Of a stretch of 64,000 bases of DNA, positions 54,174-63,829 are shown one piece after another; within the stretch, counting starts at the first letter, position 1, and each line of letters starts with the position of its first letter. Source of the DNA: Schlesneria paludicola DSM 18645 (GTDB lineage: Bacteria > Planctomycetota > Planctomycetia > Planctomycetales > Planctomycetaceae); NCBI RefSeq assembly GCF_000255655.1, contig NZ_JH636434.1, forward strand, positions 540,896-604,895, written 5' to 3'. The position numbers and the translations under genes were made by a program. The notes beneath the pieces are model-generated. The model was not told the origin of the DNA. It saw nothing but the letters and a program-made list of their open reading frames with translations, and did not search any database.

Positions 54174-56837
54174 CTACCTCCGAGGACGAAGATATCTGGC
54201 AAGGCCCCAACCGGCACATAAGGCCGCGATTCCAGCACCAATCCGCGGATCAAACCAAGTACCAGAAGTTGTCAGCCTCTCACCGAACGTAATTGCCTCG
54301 ACTTCGCCGGGGGTAAGTTTACGTCGCCGCGCAGGGGCAACTTGCTGGAACCATTCACGATCCTTTTGATCAAACACAATCGCATTTTTTCGGAAATCTG
54401 TAACCTGTATTGGGCCTGACGTTTCGTTCAATTTGCAATCAACCACTGTCGCCGACGCCACTTCGAAAAGCTGGTCATTGTCAGAGAAATAGCGATACGT
54501 ATTCGAATTCGCGGGCTGCGGCCTCGATACAGCGGTCCATGAACTTGGAAGCCATTCTTTCGCCTCGGTCACTGCGTACTTAATGTCGACTTGCTCCCGA
54601 AGCAAACGGTTCTTGGTTGTCGTCGTTTTCAGAATCAGAAACTCACGCTGCGGATCGACCCAAAACCGACGCATGAAGGAACTATTATGACTTTCGGTCC
54701 TCTCTTCGAGGATCAAACATGGCACACCATCCACCCAGGCCCTTTTGGGCAAGACCTCGCAACGATCAAAATCGCAATCAATCCCATAGGGCGAAAATGG
54801 CCGAAATGCCAGTATTGGTCCGCGCCAAAAGAGATCGCCCAAGTCGCCAACTCGATCGCACCACGGATTCGGTCGATCAAAGATGATGCCGAATCGCCCA
54901 CGATCATTCCCATCGAGAATCTCATCGCAGCGCCTTTCGGCGTCGCTCACGATATCGAGGCGCATTCGCCCCAAATCAGGGGAGATGGAACGTGAAAACC
55001 GCGAATTGAGAGCCGCGAGAAAATCGTTGTGGATCGGTGTTCCAGAAAAGCCTGTCGCACGCGAGAAGTCGATTCGCGAATTCAGCCAAGGGGTTGAACA
55101 ACCAAATCCAGAAGGAGTGATCACGAGACGGCTTTTCTCTGTACTTGGATACCAATCCGAGAGCTTTACCGTTGCTCGAAACGCCGATGCGATCGTCGAA
55201 TCCGTGGCGGGCTGCGTCCACTGCATTTGAACGTGTGGGAACAATTCTTCGCGGCGTTTCCACGCGCGGGCAATCTGCGTCACCTCGACGGACGTCGATG
55301 CCAGCGTATCTTCATCCTGAAATTGAGCAGAATGAGACTCATCCGTGTCGGTCGAATCCACGTGAGTAAGCGTTGCTTGCTCAGAATACCGCACGCGAAG
55401 GTTTCGAATCTCGACACAAGCGCCTAATTTCCCCTCCACGACGAATCCAACGCACGCGTCGGTGTTCGGCGCAACCCACCTTTCCCCATCCAGCAGTGAC
55501 CAACCATTTAACTCGACTGAGATCCGCCCCGAAGTAAACTGCAATCGCAGATCGTTCCACCGCCCCGCGACAAGCGCGTGCTCTGCTTCCGGTGAGGACG
55601 CGCAAACGCAACGGTTATTCGGCCATGAATAGACGCCCCCCGCGCTAATACCATCGAGTGAGACATTGACGGTTGAACCGGATACGGAATTTTCGTCCGA
55701 TGGTGGGAAAAAGCCCATCGAAAAGCGTTCTGCTTCTGGCGATGAACGAAACTCGAAATGAAATTCGGTCAGTCCGCTCGAAGGAATTGCTGAATATGTC
55801 GGTGCGACAGGACCAATGTCCTTTTTGGACACGGAGGCCGCCTCATCCGGTCGCAAGTGAGCTTGATCGGACGAGATAATGGACGCCACTTGAGAGGGGT
55901 ATTCGCTGGCACGAACGAGTTCAAAGGGTCCCGATCCCTCAACGCGCTTCGCTCGATTTTGAATCAACAACCAACGATAGAGCGCACAATTCCGGTAGGC
56001 GAAACTCCACGCATCGTGAAGATCCATCCTTCCGTCTTTCTGACCGCGCAATTCCGAGTGACGAGCACTCAGCCCCGCGGAGAGCAACGACTGGAAATTA
56101 CTGCAGGCATTCGCAAAGACGCCGGCATCTTCCGCAACAGAAAACATCCACACCGGTAAGCGCGCTGCCGCAATCTTCTCAACCGTCCGCTGATCCGTTC
56201 CCGCAGAAATTGGAACGATGGCCGCAAACAGGTGTGGAAATTCAGCCGCAATCGACCAGACCCCAGCTCCCCCGGATGACAATCCTGACAAATACACTCG
56301 ATCGGGGTCGGTGTGGTACTCGGCCGCAGTTTGATCCAAAATTCCAAGTGCCACTTTCACCAAACGTTGATCCGAGACCCAACTGCTGTTTTCAGGACAT
56401 TGAGGCCACACCACGACAAATGGAAAACTGTGTGTTCGTTCCCAAATTGCGGGTGCAATTCCGTCAATGAGCGGTGCGATTCCATCGCTACCATTCTTGC
56501 CGTGGCCATTTAAATACAGCATCAGCGGCAATTGATCATGAGGCGTCATCGCATACGGTACGAACGCAATATAGCGATGAACGATGCCGTCATCATCGAT
56601 GAAACTTTTGTTGATAAATCCGCGTTCCAGGCCATACTTTGTCGATTGCTTTGCACGATCGAGAAGCCGTCTTCCTTCCGTCGCAAGAAACAAATACAGG
56701 AAATTGACGATCATCAATCCCCCAACAGCCACGATCCAATAACTCCGAGTGCGAGATCCAGGCGTATTCACAGTCAGAAAACTCCACTCGATGTGATTGA
56801 TTCCTATTCCGGCCGTGGTTTGAAATCCGCCGATCAA
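54174..56837 (-). CDS. Membrane-anchored esterase chimera
   Basis: 887 residues. A membrane anchor (33-52) precedes an alpha/beta-hydrolase domain (about 80-300) of the poly-hydroxybutyrate depolymerase/feruloyl-esterase type, with nucleophile S187 in G-L-S-S-G-G and the candidate His in M-D-L-H-D-A-W. Next is a DUF1080/LamG-like jelly-roll (about 350-485; L-D-G-I-S-A-G-G and W-N-D-L-R-L-Q-F). The C-terminal third (about 520-820) has a lipoprotein-sorting-domain-like beta pattern. The protein ends in a hydrophobic segment and R-P-R-R, like a sorting tail. It starts 12 bases after the DUF1559 gene stop, so they form an operon. Possible role: secreted glycan or ester cleavage. Confidence 0.78.
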   Translation of the reverse strand: MIGGFQTTAGIGINHIEWSFLTVNTPGSRTRSYWIVAVGGLMIVNFLYLFLATEGRRLLDRAKQSTKYGLERGFINKSFIDDDGIVHRYIAFVPYAMTPHDQLPLMLYLNGHGKNGSDGIAPLIDGIAPAIWERTHSFPFVVVWPQCPENSSWVSDQRLVKVALGILDQTAAEYHTDPDRVYLSGLSSGGAGVWSIAAEFPHLFAAIVPISAGTDQRTVEKIAAARLPVWMFSVAEDAGVFANACSNFQSLLSAGLSARHSELRGQKDGRMDLHDAWSFAYRNCALYRWLLIQNRAKRVEGSGPFELVRASEYPSQVASIISSDQAHLRPDEAASVSKKDIGPVAPTYSAIPSSGLTEFHFEFRSSPEAERFSMGFFPPSDENSVSGSTVNVSLDGISAGGVYSWPNNRCVCASSPEAEHALVAGRWNDLRLQFTSGRISVELNGWSLLDGERWVAPNTDACVGFVVEGKLGACVEIRNLRVRYSEQATLTHVDSTDTDESHSAQFQDEDTLASTSVEVTQIARAWKRREELFPHVQMQWTQPATDSTIASAFRATVKLSDWYPSTEKSRLVITPSGFGCSTPWLNSRIDFSRATGFSGTPIHNDFLAALNSRFSRSISPDLGRMRLDIVSDAERRCDEILDGNDRGRFGIIFDRPNPWCDRVGDLGDLFWRGPILAFRPFSPYGIDCDFDRCEVLPKRAWVDGVPCLILEERTESHNSSFMRRFWVDPQREFLILKTTTTKNRLLREQVDIKYAVTEAKEWLPSSWTAVSRPQPANSNTYRYFSDNDQLFEVASATVVDCKLNETSGPIQVTDFRKNAIVFDQKDREWFQQVAPARRRKLTPGEVEAITFGERLTTSGTWFDPRIGAGIAALCAGWGLARYLRPRR

Positions 56838-56849
56838 TCACAAGTCACG

Positions 56850-57986
56850 TCAAAATGGCATGTCAACCTGGTTCGTCGAATCACGCGCGTGCATGAAATA
56901 CCAAACATCTGGATTGATGCTATCAGAGATGAAATGCGAAGAACCGTCGGCCGTCAGAACATGCACCCCTCCCGGATGCATACTCCGGGAAGTCGCCTGC
57001 GCGTTAGATTCGATGTCGGAAGGCCTTCCGTAAAGACATGGCATGCGCAGCTTTTGAAGCTGATCCGCGCCGATCTGATCCGTCATTGCGCGACATCCGG
57101 TGATGTCATCTGAGCTTGCATCTTGATTGTTTGGCCCCGCTCCGTCTTCTGTCCGAAGTGTGATGCCATGTCGTGCTGTCAAACTTGCTCCGACGAGGCC
57201 AAGCGCCCACGAGCCCCGGGGATCCAGAGGAGATACTCCAGCTCGTACCTCATCGATCATGACAAAATTCGACGCACCGATCAGAATGTCCTGAAATCCG
57301 ATCGAACGATTCACACCGCCCGCACCACTCCCCCAGAGCGATGTGTTTTTATTCATCAGATCTGGATTATCGACATGAAATCCGTCCTGACAATCCGATT
57401 GAAGCTCGAAGATGCAGCCACGTCCGGGGCCGATATTCATCGCATAATTTCCGCGAGAATAGCGATTCGTGGACCCACCTGCCAACTGGTCTCGAACGAA
57501 GGGTGCCTGGTTGAAGGAATCTTCGCCACACTTCAATGCGGCAATCGACGTGGCACGAAGAGTTGCATTCTGAGGGGCACTAATCGGCAATGCGGGATTG
57601 AAGGAATTCCAGAGTCCACCTTCACCGAACGACGGAAGAAGCATGACCGCCCAGTTGGCGTGTACTCGGTCAGGGTCGGTCGGCGTCGTCAGACCAAGTG
57701 CCACACGGTCGTAAATTCCAACCGGCCTTCTTCCCTGCCCAATGGGCTCTCCCGGAGGACCTCCCCAAACGACGGCCGGCGGAAAGCTCTTGAACTGGTC
57801 ATGGTAGTTGTGAAACGCCAAGCCGATTTGGCGCAGATTGTTGAGGCATGAAACCTTTCTTGCCGCGGCCCGCGAAGACTGGACTGCCGGCAGAATCAAC
57901 GCGAGCAATAATGCGATGATCGAGATCGCAACCAGCAGTTCCACGATCGTAAATCCGGGGCGAACTGATACCGAAGTTCTGTTCAT
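56850..57986 (-). CDS. DUF1559 pseudopilin-like protein, second copy
   Basis: 378 residues from ATG 57986 with GAGAGGA upstream. The prepilin leader R-P-G is followed by [13 protein letters not shown] and the N-terminal helix. The tail carries H-x9-D-G (H-P-G-G ... A-D-G). Homologous in layout to the protein at 25462-26541, although the sequences differ. Co-transcription with the esterase 12 bases downstream suggests a matrix-anchored enzyme or display role. Processing by a prepilin peptidase is predicted. Confidence 0.94.
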   Translation of the reverse strand: MNRTSVSVRPGFTIVELLVAISIIALLLALILPAVQSSRAAARKVSCLNNLRQIGLAFHNYHDQFKSFPPAVVWGGPPGEPIGQGRRPVGIYDRVALGLTTPTDPDRVHANWAVMLLPSFGEGGLWNSFNPALPISAPQNATLRATSIAALKCGEDSFNQAPFVRDQLAGGSTNRYSRGNYAMNIGPGRGCIFELQSDCQDGFHVDNPDLMNKNTSLWGSGAGGVNRSIGFQDILIGASNFVMIDEVRAGVSPLDPRGSWALGLVGASLTARHGITLRTEDGAGPNNQDASSDDITGCRAMTDQIGADQLQKLRMPCLYGRPSDIESNAQATSRSMHPGGVHVLTADGSSHFISDSINPDVWYFMHARDSTNQVDMPF

Positions 57987-58255
57987 GGTAAAGGTCCTCT
58001 CAGGTTTAGGCCATTTTCTGCAAGTGTCAATGCCCTGACGCGCTGCTGTGATCGTCACGGAACGTGGAGGTTTGACGATCAATCAAGCTCGCCGAGACGT
58101 CACAGTTTCCACGAAACCAAACCACTTCTCGATCTCGAGCGAACCAGCGCGAGCATGGCACGAAACTCAGAACGCGGATTCATTCATTGGCAACGTCATA
58201 TTCATGCGACCCACGTGTCAACGCGACGCTTGCCGAACGTCGCCATCACGCGTCT

Positions 58256-59398
58256 TTAACCTAGTCGAATCACGATATTGCGACGATACAATGCATAAAA
58301 CACCAACCAGCACAGCATGAATTGGACGATTGCCAATAGCACTTCATTGTATGGGCCGAGCACCGACTCGAAGGCATAGCCCAAGACTCTCTGTGCATAC
58401 TTGTCGAATGGAACCAGTTCGTGAGCGGCATAGGCCGCGAGCGAGTTCTTACCGAAAACGATCCATGGCATCGTAAACGCACGCCCCCCCCAGGCCTCAA
58501 TGACCTGACCGAATGCCGCCAAGAAAAGGCACGTGATCCCGAACGTACAGAGCGTGTAAGAGGTGGTCCAGTATCGCTTGCTGATCTGAATCCATCCCTC
58601 CATCAGATAGGCGGCACCGACTGCGGTGATTCCAATCCCAACTAACCACCAGACCCGGCGTTGAGGAGGAAGATCACTTTGATAAACTTTGGCGAGAAGA
58701 AGACCTGCGAGGCAACTCATCAACTGTCTGGGAAAGTACCAAACATACTTCATCGCGAGTTTCGATCCCAAAGCCTTTTGAATGACATCGTCCAGGCTTG
58801 AGCCCGGCTTCTGCTGAATCGTTTCGAATGAAGCGTAGGTGCCCCAAACGGTGGCAACGGAAATGCCGACCATCAGCAGAAGGAGCAGCGTCAGCACTCC
58901 ACGAAATCCCAATACGAGCTGCGCCGTTCCCGCAACAAAAATGACAGCCGCATAGATGAATAAGACATCCGCAAAGTACACTTTTGCCCAAGGGATCGAG
59001 AATCCGCCGTGCACGAAAAACGCAAACAGCGCACACAGCAATGATTTGCGAACAAGATCCAGCCAGGCAGCGAATCTCGTTTCCCCGCGTTCCAATCGGC
59101 GCGCCAATGAGAAGTTCAGCGAAACCCCTGCGATGATCAGAAAAGCGGGCCAACCGACATCAAAGAGGCTGATTCCTTCTCCTTTCACGTGAGAAAGCTG
59201 CCACACCAACATGTCCCGAGTCGCCGATTGAGGAACCTCTTTCAGCGCAGAGACTAAGGGCGTCGCGATCAGCAGAATGGCGATGGCAAAACCACGCAAT
59301 GTGTCGAGGGATGCCACTCGGCCGCGATCCTGTGGCATCCGCCCGATCGCGGTACACTCAGACCCCGTGATGCATTTGAGGGCGATGACTTCGGGCAT
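58256..59398 (-). CDS. Heparan-glucosaminide N-acetyltransferase-like (DUF5009/YeiB-like) membrane protein
   Basis: 380 residues with ten or so hydrophobic segments. R-V-A-S-L-D-T-L-R-G near residue 27-36 is the signature of the NagX/HGSNAT and DUF5009 groups of acyl-transferase-3-related membrane proteins, which transfer acetyl groups onto amino sugars across the membrane in characterised members. The start is not certain: ATG 59398 or 59338 are possible and neither has a good ribosome site. No neighbouring acceptor gene is evident, but the region contains several glycan-related genes. Confidence 0.78.
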   Translation of the reverse strand: MPEVIALKCITGSECTAIGRMPQDRGRVASLDTLRGFAIAILLIATPLVSALKEVPQSATRDMLVWQLSHVKGEGISLFDVGWPAFLIIAGVSLNFSLARRLERGETRFAAWLDLVRKSLLCALFAFFVHGGFSIPWAKVYFADVLFIYAAVIFVAGTAQLVLGFRGVLTLLLLLMVGISVATVWGTYASFETIQQKPGSSLDDVIQKALGSKLAMKYVWYFPRQLMSCLAGLLLAKVYQSDLPPQRRVWWLVGIGITAVGAAYLMEGWIQISKRYWTTSYTLCTFGITCLFLAAFGQVIEAWGGRAFTMPWIVFGKNSLAAYAAHELVPFDKYAQRVLGYAFESVLGPYNEVLLAIVQFMLCWLVFYALYRRNIVIRLG

Positions 59399-60137
59399 GG
59401 AGGATTCGCCTATTCTGTCGCGAGAATATCACCTGGAACCCGTTGCGCACCAAATCTATACACTGTCGATCGCGGACGGCCGCAGACTTTCACAGTCGGA
59501 ACGAACATAACTTCACCATTAAAACGCGTGGCGTACAGCGAGCGATATCCGCAGTGAAACGTCCATTTTGCTGATAAACCTGAGCTTGTTTCCAATTAGA
59601 CCATTGAACAGGTACCGCGCTTCCAGCTTAGAGATTTAGCAGAATTGTGTCACAACGTCTTAGCCTTATGATGGGGCTTTCGATGCAACTCGACGTGACA
59701 AGCATCTCAAATCGGATCAGTGTATCATTTCAATAATTCGACGCAACTCAAATTGACGCACAAATACCAAGCAACAAACAAAACTGAACAACCGCAATAA
59801 TGTGAATTATTTTCACGCACCCAGACACGTAACTCGCCGCCCTGCCGGTAGGCAAATTCAGAAGAGGCATCGCTGCCATCCCCTCTTTCGCCAGCACAAA
59901 AAGAGGGCGTTCCCTGAAAAGCGACGAAATTGCGTGCCCTGACATCGCCTACTTTGTTCGCTCGATGGCAGAATTGGCCCAGTCAAGTCACAACGCCGTC
60001 GACCGTTCAGGTTGCGTGCAATACGTGCAAGTTGTCGCCGGGTTGAATATGGTGATCGCTTCAGATCACACATCCGTTGTTCCCCTCGCTGAAAGCCACG
60101 CTGCACGACATCCCGGTCACGTCTGGTGGAGATTCGC
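59399..60137. other. Intergenic region with hairpins and an A+T-rich patch
   Basis: 739 bases between the divergent DUF5009-like and alpha-hydroxy-acid oxidase genes. Around 59700-59820 the sequence becomes clearly richer in A+T than its surroundings and contains the competing small palindromes AATAAT-GTGA-ATTATT and GTGAA-TTATT-TTCAC. A hairpin CCCTCTTT/AAAGAGGG is at 59881-59907. A 65-codon minus-strand frame (59748-59945) ends in a hydrophobic stretch but lacks a good start. No gene is claimed. Confidence 0.4.
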
Positions 60138-61301
60138 ATGCGCATGTTTGGAGATTTTGAGAACGAGATCTACTTCGACGGACTTCGAGGCGTCGTCCCG
60201 AAATTGCCGGTTGATATGGCGTCGCTTGAAAAAAAAGCCATGGCGGCCTGGCCTGACGCGATCGTCTCATACGTCCAAGGAGGATGCGGGAACGAACGGA
60301 CTCAAAACTCAAATGTGACTGCGTTCCATCGCTGGGGACTGATTCCGCGAATGATGGTGGATTGTTCGAAGCGCGATCTCTCGATCGAACTATTTGGCAT
60401 GAAACTCCCCAGCCCGATCTTCATGGCACCGATCGGTGTTCTGGGAATTTGTACGCAGGACGGGCACGGCGACCTGGCCGTCGCACGAGCCGCGGCCAAA
60501 ACGGGCGTGCCCATGATCGCCTCAACACTCTCGTCCGATCCGATGGAAGCGGTCGCCCCAGAACTCGGCGAGACCCCCGGCTTTTTTCAGCTCTATACTC
60601 CGAACGATCGCGAGATCGCGGCCAGCCTTGTTCACAGGGCCGAGGCGGCAGGTTTCAAAGCCATCGTGGTGACGCTCGATACCTGGGTCGCGGGTTGGCG
60701 TCCTCGCGATCTGAATCAAGCGAATTTTCCGCAATTGCGAGGTCATTGTCTCGCGAACTATTTTTCTGATCCGGTCTTTCGCTCGCGGTTGTCCAAACCG
60801 ATCGAACAAGATCCGCCTGCGGCCGTGAAGCGATGGACCGAAATCTTTGGTGCATCGATCACCTGGAATGATTTGCCCTGGTTGCGATCATTGACCAAGC
60901 TTCCCCTTCTGCTGAAGGGGATCTGCCATCCCGATGATGCGCGGCGTGCTATTGATGGCGGGGTGGACGGGATTTACTGTTCAACACACGGAGGCCGACA
61001 GGCGAATGGCGGGATCGGATGCCTGGATCTGCTTCCCGGCGTCGTGCAGGCGGCGGGAAGAACGCCGGTCCTGTTTGATTCCGGAATTCGATCGGGTACG
61101 GATATCGTGACGGCGCTCGCCCTGGGGGCTACGGCTGTTGGAATCGGCCGCCCCTACTCTTGGGGGCTGGCACTCGACGGAACCAATGGCGTCGTGCATG
61201 TCATTCGCTGTTTGCTCGCAGAAGCCGATCTGCTGATGGCGATTGACGGATATCCCACGATTTCAGACCTAAAGCCGTCGGCACTCATGCGCGTCGACTG
61301 A
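60138..61301 (+). CDS. FMN-dependent alpha-hydroxy-acid oxidizing protein
   Basis: 387 residues from ATG 60138, with GGTGGAG six bases upstream. TIM-barrel FMN enzyme of the glycolate/lactate oxidase and lactate 2-monooxygenase family: A-P-I-G-V in the first strand region, catalytic H284 in T-H-G-G-R-Q, and the FMN-phosphate segment D-S-G-I-R-S-G-T-D-I. These oxidise 2-hydroxy acids to 2-keto acids. The position usually occupied by Asn before His in S-N-H-G-G-R is Thr here, a conservative but notable change. A strong hairpin follows at 61331-61373. Substrate not determinable. Confidence 0.92.
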   Translation: MRMFGDFENEIYFDGLRGVVPKLPVDMASLEKKAMAAWPDAIVSYVQGGCGNERTQNSNVTAFHRWGLIPRMMVDCSKRDLSIELFGMKLPSPIFMAPIGVLGICTQDGHGDLAVARAAAKTGVPMIASTLSSDPMEAVAPELGETPGFFQLYTPNDREIAASLVHRAEAAGFKAIVVTLDTWVAGWRPRDLNQANFPQLRGHCLANYFSDPVFRSRLSKPIEQDPPAAVKRWTEIFGASITWNDLPWLRSLTKLPLLLKGICHPDDARRAIDGGVDGIYCSTHGGRQANGGIGCLDLLPGVVQAAGRTPVLFDSGIRSGTDIVTALALGATAVGIGRPYSWGLALDGTNGVVHVIRCLLAEADLLMAIDGYPTISDLKPSALMRVD

Positions 61302-61330
61302 ATGCAAGTATTGGATCTGAAAACCTCTTG

Positions 61331-61373
61331 AATTCAGGGGGCAAGTACCTGCTGAGCTATCCCCCCCTGAATT
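61331..61373. terminator. Hairpin after the alpha-hydroxy-acid oxidase gene
   Basis: Perfect 11-bp arms AATTCAGGGGG (61331-61341) and CCCCCTGAATT (61363-61373), loop 21 bases, 30 bases after the stop codon. TTT-poor 3' side, so probably a terminator but without the classical T run. Confidence 0.55.
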
Positions 61374-61585
61374 TCACGAAGAGCCGTGCGTTGCGCCGCA
61401 ATCGGCAGAATCTGCCGATTCGTTCGTTCCGACGGAACATGCCGCCGTCTAATGGATCTAATCGCGACGAGATGAAGTTCGCCGAGGGAGACGCTCGATC
61501 AAGACGAAGAGCTTGTCGGTTTCGCGTTCGTCATTCGCGCGTCCGAGGTTGTGTCACTCCACTTTCCGAGAAAAGGGATCGAACG

Positions 61586-61837
61586 ATGCTGCGTGCGTCG
61601 TGCTTTGCCGCGGGTCTGTTTGTCAGCATGTGGGGACTGGCGTTTCTCGCGATCGATAAGGTCGTGCTCCATCAGCCGACGGAAAAGGATCCTGGAATCC
61701 GTGGCATGCTGGCACGACAAGTGGTCGACAAAGAGCAACGTCCGATCATTGACCCTCCCGAGTGGGCGGCATTCACATTGCTTTCAATTGGTTCTGTCTC
61801 GATGCTCTATGCGGTCGCCCTGCCAAAGCATGCCTAG
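61586..61837 (+). CDS. Small two-segment membrane protein, unknown
   Basis: 83 residues from ATG 61586 with AAAAGGGA upstream. Hydrophobic segments at about 4-22 (C-F-A-A-G-L-F-V-S-M-W-G-L) and 61-79 (L-L-S-I-G-S-V-S-M-L-Y-A-V-A) flank a charged loop with a conserved-looking D-P-P-E-W. Not assigned to a named family. It stands alone between the oxidase and the flippase. An in-frame upstream extension to 61328 has no protein character. Confidence 0.6.
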   Translation: MLRASCFAAGLFVSMWGLAFLAIDKVVLHQPTEKDPGIRGMLARQVVDKEQRPIIDPPEWAAFTLLSIGSVSMLYAVALPKHA

Positions 61838-62299
61838 CGTTCGCTAGAAAAACTCCGCGGCCCTTCCTTCTCGCTACAGCGCGCCACGACTGCTGCGGCG
61901 TTTCACGTCCGTCGAACGTATCGAGTGGGCGCGAGATCATGCCTGTGACAATTGTAGCGATTCCCTTGATCGACCAGTCTTTGCGGCCTGATATCTGACA
62001 TCCTCTTCAGGTCGCCCTGGACGTGGAAACGACGTGAATCTTCGGCGTCGGAATAATCCGGCATTCGCCCTCAATCGTTGAGGATTGCGATTGAAAACGA
62101 CTGAACTGTCACTAAAACATCGTAATTCGCGCGCTAGAATCGACTGCAGATTCTGACGACGTATTCGGCCAGGGACAACGCTGAATCTTGCCGCCGCCTC
62201 GTCAACCGGACCAGACCTCAACCGCAGGTCCCGTTAACGTGTCAGGTGGATTGGTACGTTGTTGCTCGACTGAAGTGGACTCTTACGACAGATGGTTTG
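61838..62299. other. Intergenic region upstream of the flippase gene
   Basis: 462 bases; nothing gene-like on either strand. It probably holds the flippase promoter. I see no clean terminator or operator. Confidence 0.4.
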
Positions 62300-63823
62300 A
62301 TGACGACGGGTAGTTCAGTTAAGCGAAATGTGATCGCCAGTTGGGGCGTGCATGCTTCCAACATGGTCATCGGCTTTTTCTTGACTCGCTATACCCTGGA
62401 TGTTCTTGGAGTCTCAACCTACGGCAATTGGCTGTTCATCAATTCCATCGCGGCCTATGCCAACCTGCTGTACTGTGGCTTTGGCGAAACTATCAGCCGC
62501 TATGTCTCCAAGTACCACGCGGATAATGATCAGCAGCGAATGAACGAAGTCGTTTCGCTGGTCACCTATATCTTTCGTGGACTGGGCTGTATCGCCTTTG
62601 CGGCCGCATCCGTGCTGGCCGCAACCGCTCAGTGGTGGGGCGGGTGGGAAGGCGACATGCTGCTGCAGGTCCGGATCACCTGCCTGATCCTGGGCTTAAA
62701 TGTTGCGATTTCGATGTCGGGAACATCGTTCGGAGGCGTCCTTCACGGATTGCGTCGATTCGATCTGGAACGAGGGGTTGGATTCGCCTTCGACATCGTC
62801 CGTCTGATTTTGTTCTTGGTCTTCCTGCGAGAGGAATGGGGGATCGTCCTGATCGCCGCGATCTTTTTCGTGGTGACCGTTGGGGAGAATCTCTGCTATG
62901 TCTTATTCGCCTATCACCTGTTACCCAATCTGGAAGTCCGCTGGAAGCATGTTCGCCGCGAGACGCTGAACGAGTGCTGGTCATTCAGCACCATGTCATT
63001 TGTGAACACGATTGCGTCGCAGGTCATCAATGCGACAGACACGATCGTCATCGGCATTATGCTCGACAAAGAAGCGATCGTGCCCTACTACTTCGGCCTC
63101 AGGCTGGCGCAGTTTTGCCGACAACCCATCGACAAGATCGCACATATTTGCTTGCCGACCGCCGGATCGCTGCATTCGGAAGCCGACCGACCGAAACGGC
63201 TGAGATTCTTTCTGAGAGCCCTTGGGGTTGTGGTTCTGCTCATCACCGGACTGTTCATCGGCGCATGGTATTTCGGACGTGACGTGCTCAATATCTGGGT
63301 CGGTCCGAAATTAAGCCCGCAAGATCATCTACTCGCTCATCGCGTTTTAATGATTTTGCTCGGCGCCCACTTGATCGCACTTCCCTGCAATATCTGTCGT
63401 GCCTTTTTGTTTGGCCTTGGGATCGTACGTATTCCGGCCTGCATCTATGTGCTTGAGGCGATTCTCAATTTTGGAATCAGCATCGTCTTGTGCCATTCTT
63501 ATGGAGTTGAAGGTGTCGCCTGGGGAACGGCCATCCCTGTAACGGTGATCGAACTAGGAGTGCTGTTACCGTACGCGGTCCGGCATTTAGGGATCTCTTG
63601 GACGAGGCTATTCAAAGAAGGATTGTGGCCCGCGGCGCTGCCTCTTTTGGCACTTTGGGCGTACGCCATCATTGTGTCGCGACAAAGCTGGAGTCACGAC
63701 GACTGGCGCGCCTTGATCCTGATTGCGATCGCCGGTGGCGCGGTCCTTGGCGGTGCCAAATGGCTAACCGAACGCCCGTTCTGGTTGAAGTTCGGCTCAA
63801 CGCTGGAAAACCCGCGACTCTGA
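62300..63823 (+). CDS. Polysaccharide flippase (MOP superfamily, oligosaccharide exporter)
   Basis: 507 residues from ATG 62300; GTG 62246 is an alternative start. About twelve to fourteen hydrophobic segments, with the early block V-I-A-S-W-G and the F-L-T-R-Y-T-L-D region typical of Wzx/polysaccharide-transport (MATE/MVF-like) proteins. It would move lipid-linked glycan units across the inner membrane during capsule, exopolysaccharide or O-antigen synthesis. A partial frame begins six bases after the stop, so an envelope-glycan operon may continue beyond the window. Confidence 0.88.
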   Translation: MTTGSSVKRNVIASWGVHASNMVIGFFLTRYTLDVLGVSTYGNWLFINSIAAYANLLYCGFGETISRYVSKYHADNDQQRMNEVVSLVTYIFRGLGCIAFAAASVLAATAQWWGGWEGDMLLQVRITCLILGLNVAISMSGTSFGGVLHGLRRFDLERGVGFAFDIVRLILFLVFLREEWGIVLIAAIFFVVTVGENLCYVLFAYHLLPNLEVRWKHVRRETLNECWSFSTMSFVNTIASQVINATDTIVIGIMLDKEAIVPYYFGLRLAQFCRQPIDKIAHICLPTAGSLHSEADRPKRLRFFLRALGVVVLLITGLFIGAWYFGRDVLNIWVGPKLSPQDHLLAHRVLMILLGAHLIALPCNICRAFLFGLGIVRIPACIYVLEAILNFGISIVLCHSYGVEGVAWGTAIPVTVIELGVLLPYAVRHLGISWTRLFKEGLWPAALPLLALWAYAIIVSRQSWSHDDWRALILIAIAGGAVLGGAKWLTERPFWLKFGSTLENPRL

Positions 63824-63829
63824 GCAACA

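Noticed and set aside
59748-59945. 65-codon frame ending in a hydrophobic segment
   Set aside because: No good ribosome site, an A+T-rich end and no recognised family. The hydrophobic end alone is not enough to call a membrane protein.
62632-63282. 216-codon frame within the flippase region
   Set aside because: Second frame on the same strand as the flippase. The Arg-rich, repetitive composition is typical of an out-of-frame reading.
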